A stretch of DNA of 64,000 nucleotides from Antitrichia curtipendula (taxonomy: Eukaryota; Streptophyta; Bryopsida; Hypnales; Leucodontaceae): contig OX579638.1 of NCBI GenBank assembly GCA_951230915.1, positions 15,022,696 to 15,086,695 on the forward strand, given 5' to 3'. A program made the translations under genes and the position numbers. Under the pieces are notes generated by a model. The model was not told the DNA's origin. It made no database searches and saw nothing but the letters and a program-made list of their open reading frames with translations. Below, in pieces: positions 60,775 to 64,000 of the stretch. The number at the start of each line of letters is the position of its first letter. Positions within the stretch are counted from its first letter, which is position 1.

Positions 60775-63244
60775 GTATGTGATTCATCATTTTAAAATTT
60801 AAAGACATCATTATATTAGTTGAAATGACAAAGTTTGAAGGATTGGTATTTTTTCAAGTTCTTGTATGAAATTTGATATTTTTAAATCTATAATAAACAC
60901 AATTTTTTGAACTTTGTAGATTTGAAAGAATTACATCTTCTTCCCTCTTAAGCATGTCAATTCAACTTTATGGGGCATCCTCAGTGCATAAGCAATATTT
61001 GGCCAAGCCAAAGTTGAATACCAATTGTTTATTTGAGTCTCTAAATCTCACAAGCTATTTGAAGAATTCAAACTCTCAATGAAACTATAATTTTTAGGCT
61101 CCAAGAGAAATCAACAACAATTGAGGAGTGGTCTAAGAGTTGGATCAAAGGTGACATGATTACGTTGACTCGCTTGAAGGCGATATGAGAGAATTAGGTT
61201 ACGACCTTGAAATTGATGAACCCCATAAAGGTTGTAAGGGATCATCCTTTTGTCATTCTAAATTGTATCCATAGCCCAACTACTATTGTAAAAACAAGCT
61301 ACAATGTGTATTGGAGCTCGTGGAGTTCACTTAGAGTATCCATTAGAAACCACGTGCGAACAAAACTTTGGACTCCCTATATATTTTTTGAATTTTAAAT
61401 AAACAAAATAAATAAAATACAAATAGATTTTTCTACTTTGAAAGTTTATGATTTGAATTATTGGTGTTTTTATTTGTTAATAATAATTATTTTGAAATTT
61501 TTGAAGTAAAAAGATACACTATAGAACTGAAAAATAACTTTCACATACCTATATTATATAAGAATTTTTGTTTTTTAAATGAACAAATTTTTTTAAAAAT
61601 AACTCTCTATTGATAGCTCATTTTGAGTTTAATATTGATTCAATGGTCATCTAAATGTGTTCTTTATAATTATTTGAGTTGAAAAAAATGTCATTTTAGT
61701 TCATTTTCAACCTCTTCTAGAAATCATTTCATATTTTATTTAAGTTGTAAATTTTGGCAATAGAAACCTATAGTCATTATTAAACAATGCTCAGAATTTT
61801 AGGTTGAAATTATAGTTTATTAGAAACCACTTGTTCACACGTGGTTTGTTGTAGACTTGTAGTAGAACTAAATGCACCCCCGGAGCATTATAGATGCCTT
61901 TATATGACATAAAGATTTGCATAAAGATTTTTATATTGGCTATATAAAGCCACTAACAACTTGTAGTAGTTTGTATGTTTCAAAATGAAACAATTCACAA
62001 TGGCATTCTAACTACATGTCAAGAAACCCTAAGTTTGTATAATCGAGTGATTACCATTGCTATAGAATTTTAGAAACTTTAAAATTTTTTAATATTATAT
62101 CGTAATCCTTGAATAGTTGTTGTTTATCTCTAAAGGTCCGTGCATCTCCAAAGTGGTTGATGCACCTAGGTCAAACTTGATTGTAAGTTTCAAAGTGTTT
62201 ACTTTTTCTTTTTGATTTTGAGCTTAAAAAGTAAAGCCTAATAAATTATCTTTTTACTCCATTTCAAAACTTTCATAAAATCCAAAAATTCACTAGAAAT
62301 TCTATATGTTTGAATCCAAATAACATAATATTATATATATTTAACTTGTGTCTTCTTCTTCATAAATGATTTTCAAGTTTAGATTATAGAACATTGTTTT
62401 TTGTTCTAATCTTCATTTTTGGTCAAAATCACAAATTATTCTAATTGATGTAATTTCATGTACATATTCTTCTTTAAAAAATCATAAGAAGTTGAATTTT
62501 CCAAATAAAACTCTAAAATATTCAAATTCTATAAAAAAAAGTATTTAATATCAAATTAAAATGATCAAAAATGTATCAATCAATTATATTCAGCTAAAGA
62601 TTTAGGTAGATGGTGACGATTTGAATAGAAGGTCATTGCAAAGGATATTTAGATGTATGAAAAGCAAAAAATTAACTTGTAAATTTTTCATACTAATCTT
62701 CATGTCTACTTTTACTTCTTCAAGAAATTTCAAATTAATTTGATAGTTTTTGTTATATTATCAAAAATATTTAATTCATTTAAAAAATATAAAATATATA
62801 ATTCAATACTAAACCATTAAAGAATTTTGACATTGGCAAGTAAAACATGGTCTAATGTAACAAAAATATTATATTGAAATTCAAATATAATTTAAATGGT
62901 TAAATTAAGCTAAAAAAAAAGTTTGACAATATGGCAATGAAATTGGTCTTTCAGGGATTAACACCTAGCAAAAATGATTGAGAGTATTTTCAAGGTGATG
63001 GAATAAAAAAGACAAGTCATTTATGTTTGAAATAGGTATTAGGATTTTTTTTTTTTTTTTTCTTTGTGTATTTGCAAGAATACCATTATAGATAGAAAAA
63101 AGAGCAAAACATGCCATTGTTTTCTCTTTGCTAGATTTTAGAATTTTTTGTTTTCTATGTATTCATTTATACTAGAGCTTGAGTTCTCAAAATTGATAAA
63201 GCATATCACAAGCATTTTTTGTTTGAAAATGGAATATGTATATG
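60775..63244. other. AT-rich intergenic DNA
   Basis: No gene is supported. Near 62945-62965 GGTCTTTCAGGGATTAAC resembles the right terminus of a TTAA element, but no matching left end was found. A poly-T run lies at about 63047-63062. Confidence 0.4.
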
Positions 63245-64000
63245 TGGGAGCCCGGAAAGTAAGATAAGTCTTGATTAGTGAGGAAAGTAGAGGAAGGAGT
63301 TAATAGGGGTACAATTTTTTGGTTTATCCAAGGGTAATCTAAACACCTTACCACAATTAACGTTCCATACTAATAGAGTAATGTAGATAGATAATTAGGT
63401 TAAGACCAGTAGTTAAAGTTTCTTGTTCTTATTGAGAACCGGAACCGGATTGAGATCCGAAATCGTTCCAAATACCGGGGCCGTGTTTTAAAATATAACG
63501 GGAGGTATCTTTTGGAGAATTACCATTCGGAAGAAGAGAAGTTGCCCAGTCAGTCAACAAAGGAGGAGAGCGAATCCGGATCTGAATCCAAGTCCCAACT
63601 TGACTTGGAAGAGGAAGAGGAAGAGAATTTGACTTGGCCTTGATTTCTCTGTCCAGCTTTAAGGGGAAGACTTCAGCTAAGGGTAAGACAACTAAGCCTT
63701 CAACTAGTAGAAGACAGTCACTAAGAAAGGGCGTCTCTATAATCGAGGGACTTTCTCCAAAGAAAGGTAGAAAGTAGAAGTAGAAGTATGAGTTATTCAG
63801 ATTAGCCTAGGAATAGTAGGTGGAAAGTACAATAAAGTAAAGAGTTCAGTTAACTTAATTATAGGAAAGTAAAAGATAAGTTTAGTTCAGTTAAGTGAAG
63901 GAAAATTAAAGCTTTTGAGTGTTAGAAAGTTAGTTGACAGCTACTTTTTGAGATGCATGCACCTAGACGTGAGTTTCTATGATTTTAGGATCTATAGATC
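63245..64000 (+). mobile_element. Possible LTR retroelement running off the right edge
   Basis: The composition changes at about 63245, where TGTGGGAGCCCGGAAAG could be an LTR start. An ATG-less frame (about 63416-63643) is basic, then strongly acidic (SESGSESKSQLDLEEEEEE), ending at a TGA. In another frame the sequence continues as a Lys/Ser-rich stretch (KGKTSAKGKTTKPSTSRRQS) to about 63775. A frameshifted acidic then basic protein is compatible with a decayed gag-like region, but no zinc knuckle or enzyme motif is visible. The class is uncertain and the element is cut by the window edge. Confidence 0.3.

Overview
The window looks like nuclear DNA of a land plant, most likely a bryophyte and perhaps a moss. 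It is strongly AT-rich. The two recognisable genes are split into many small exons by mostly short introns (about 80-800 bases), have spliced 5' leaders, and lie in tens of kilobases of decayed transposable elements. The species cannot be read from the sequence alone.

Two intact nuclear genes are supported. On the minus strand at 29360-35394 is a 15-exon gene for MIC60/mitofilin, the large inner-membrane subunit of the MICOS complex that shapes mitochondrial cristae. Its non-coding leader exon lies near 36440-36600. On the plus strand at 51475-54239 is a 9-exon gene for a 446-residue WD40-repeat protein, with a leader exon ending at 50345. The two genes diverge from a 14-kb intergenic region and show no sign of working together.

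Region by region: 1-8880 is AT-rich DNA with one transposon fragment and a 35-bp tandem repeat. 8881-14170 is a graveyard of minus-strand coding sequence: a decayed Myb/SANT-like gene, then a decayed gene with a YHGT...FYLT ADP-ribosyltransferase-like C-terminus. The second gene was cut by a 1518-bp CACTA transposon at 10816-12333, with CACTA termini and a 3-bp target duplication, and the transposon itself carries a tRNA-derived SINE. 14170-20750 holds nested short elements and one weak candidate exon. 22414-24043 is a truncated Ty1/copia retrotransposon on the minus strand, with gag, zinc knuckle, protease start, primer-binding site and LTR edge. 25600-28700 holds repeats, a pair of 24-bp palindromes and a ~610-bp foldback. 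36600-50000 and 55200-63200 are almost entirely repeats and AT-rich DNA. A possible LTR element runs off the right end from about 63245.

The most distinctive feature is a set of about ten elements bounded by TTAA and ending in CCCCTAAA...TTTAGGGG, in at least three sequence families (called A, B and C here) plus two singletons. They occur in both orientations and are nested in each other. TTAA target sites and CCC-starting termini are the hallmark of piggyBac-type transposons, which are rarely reported in land plants. No transposase is present, so that assignment is an inference.
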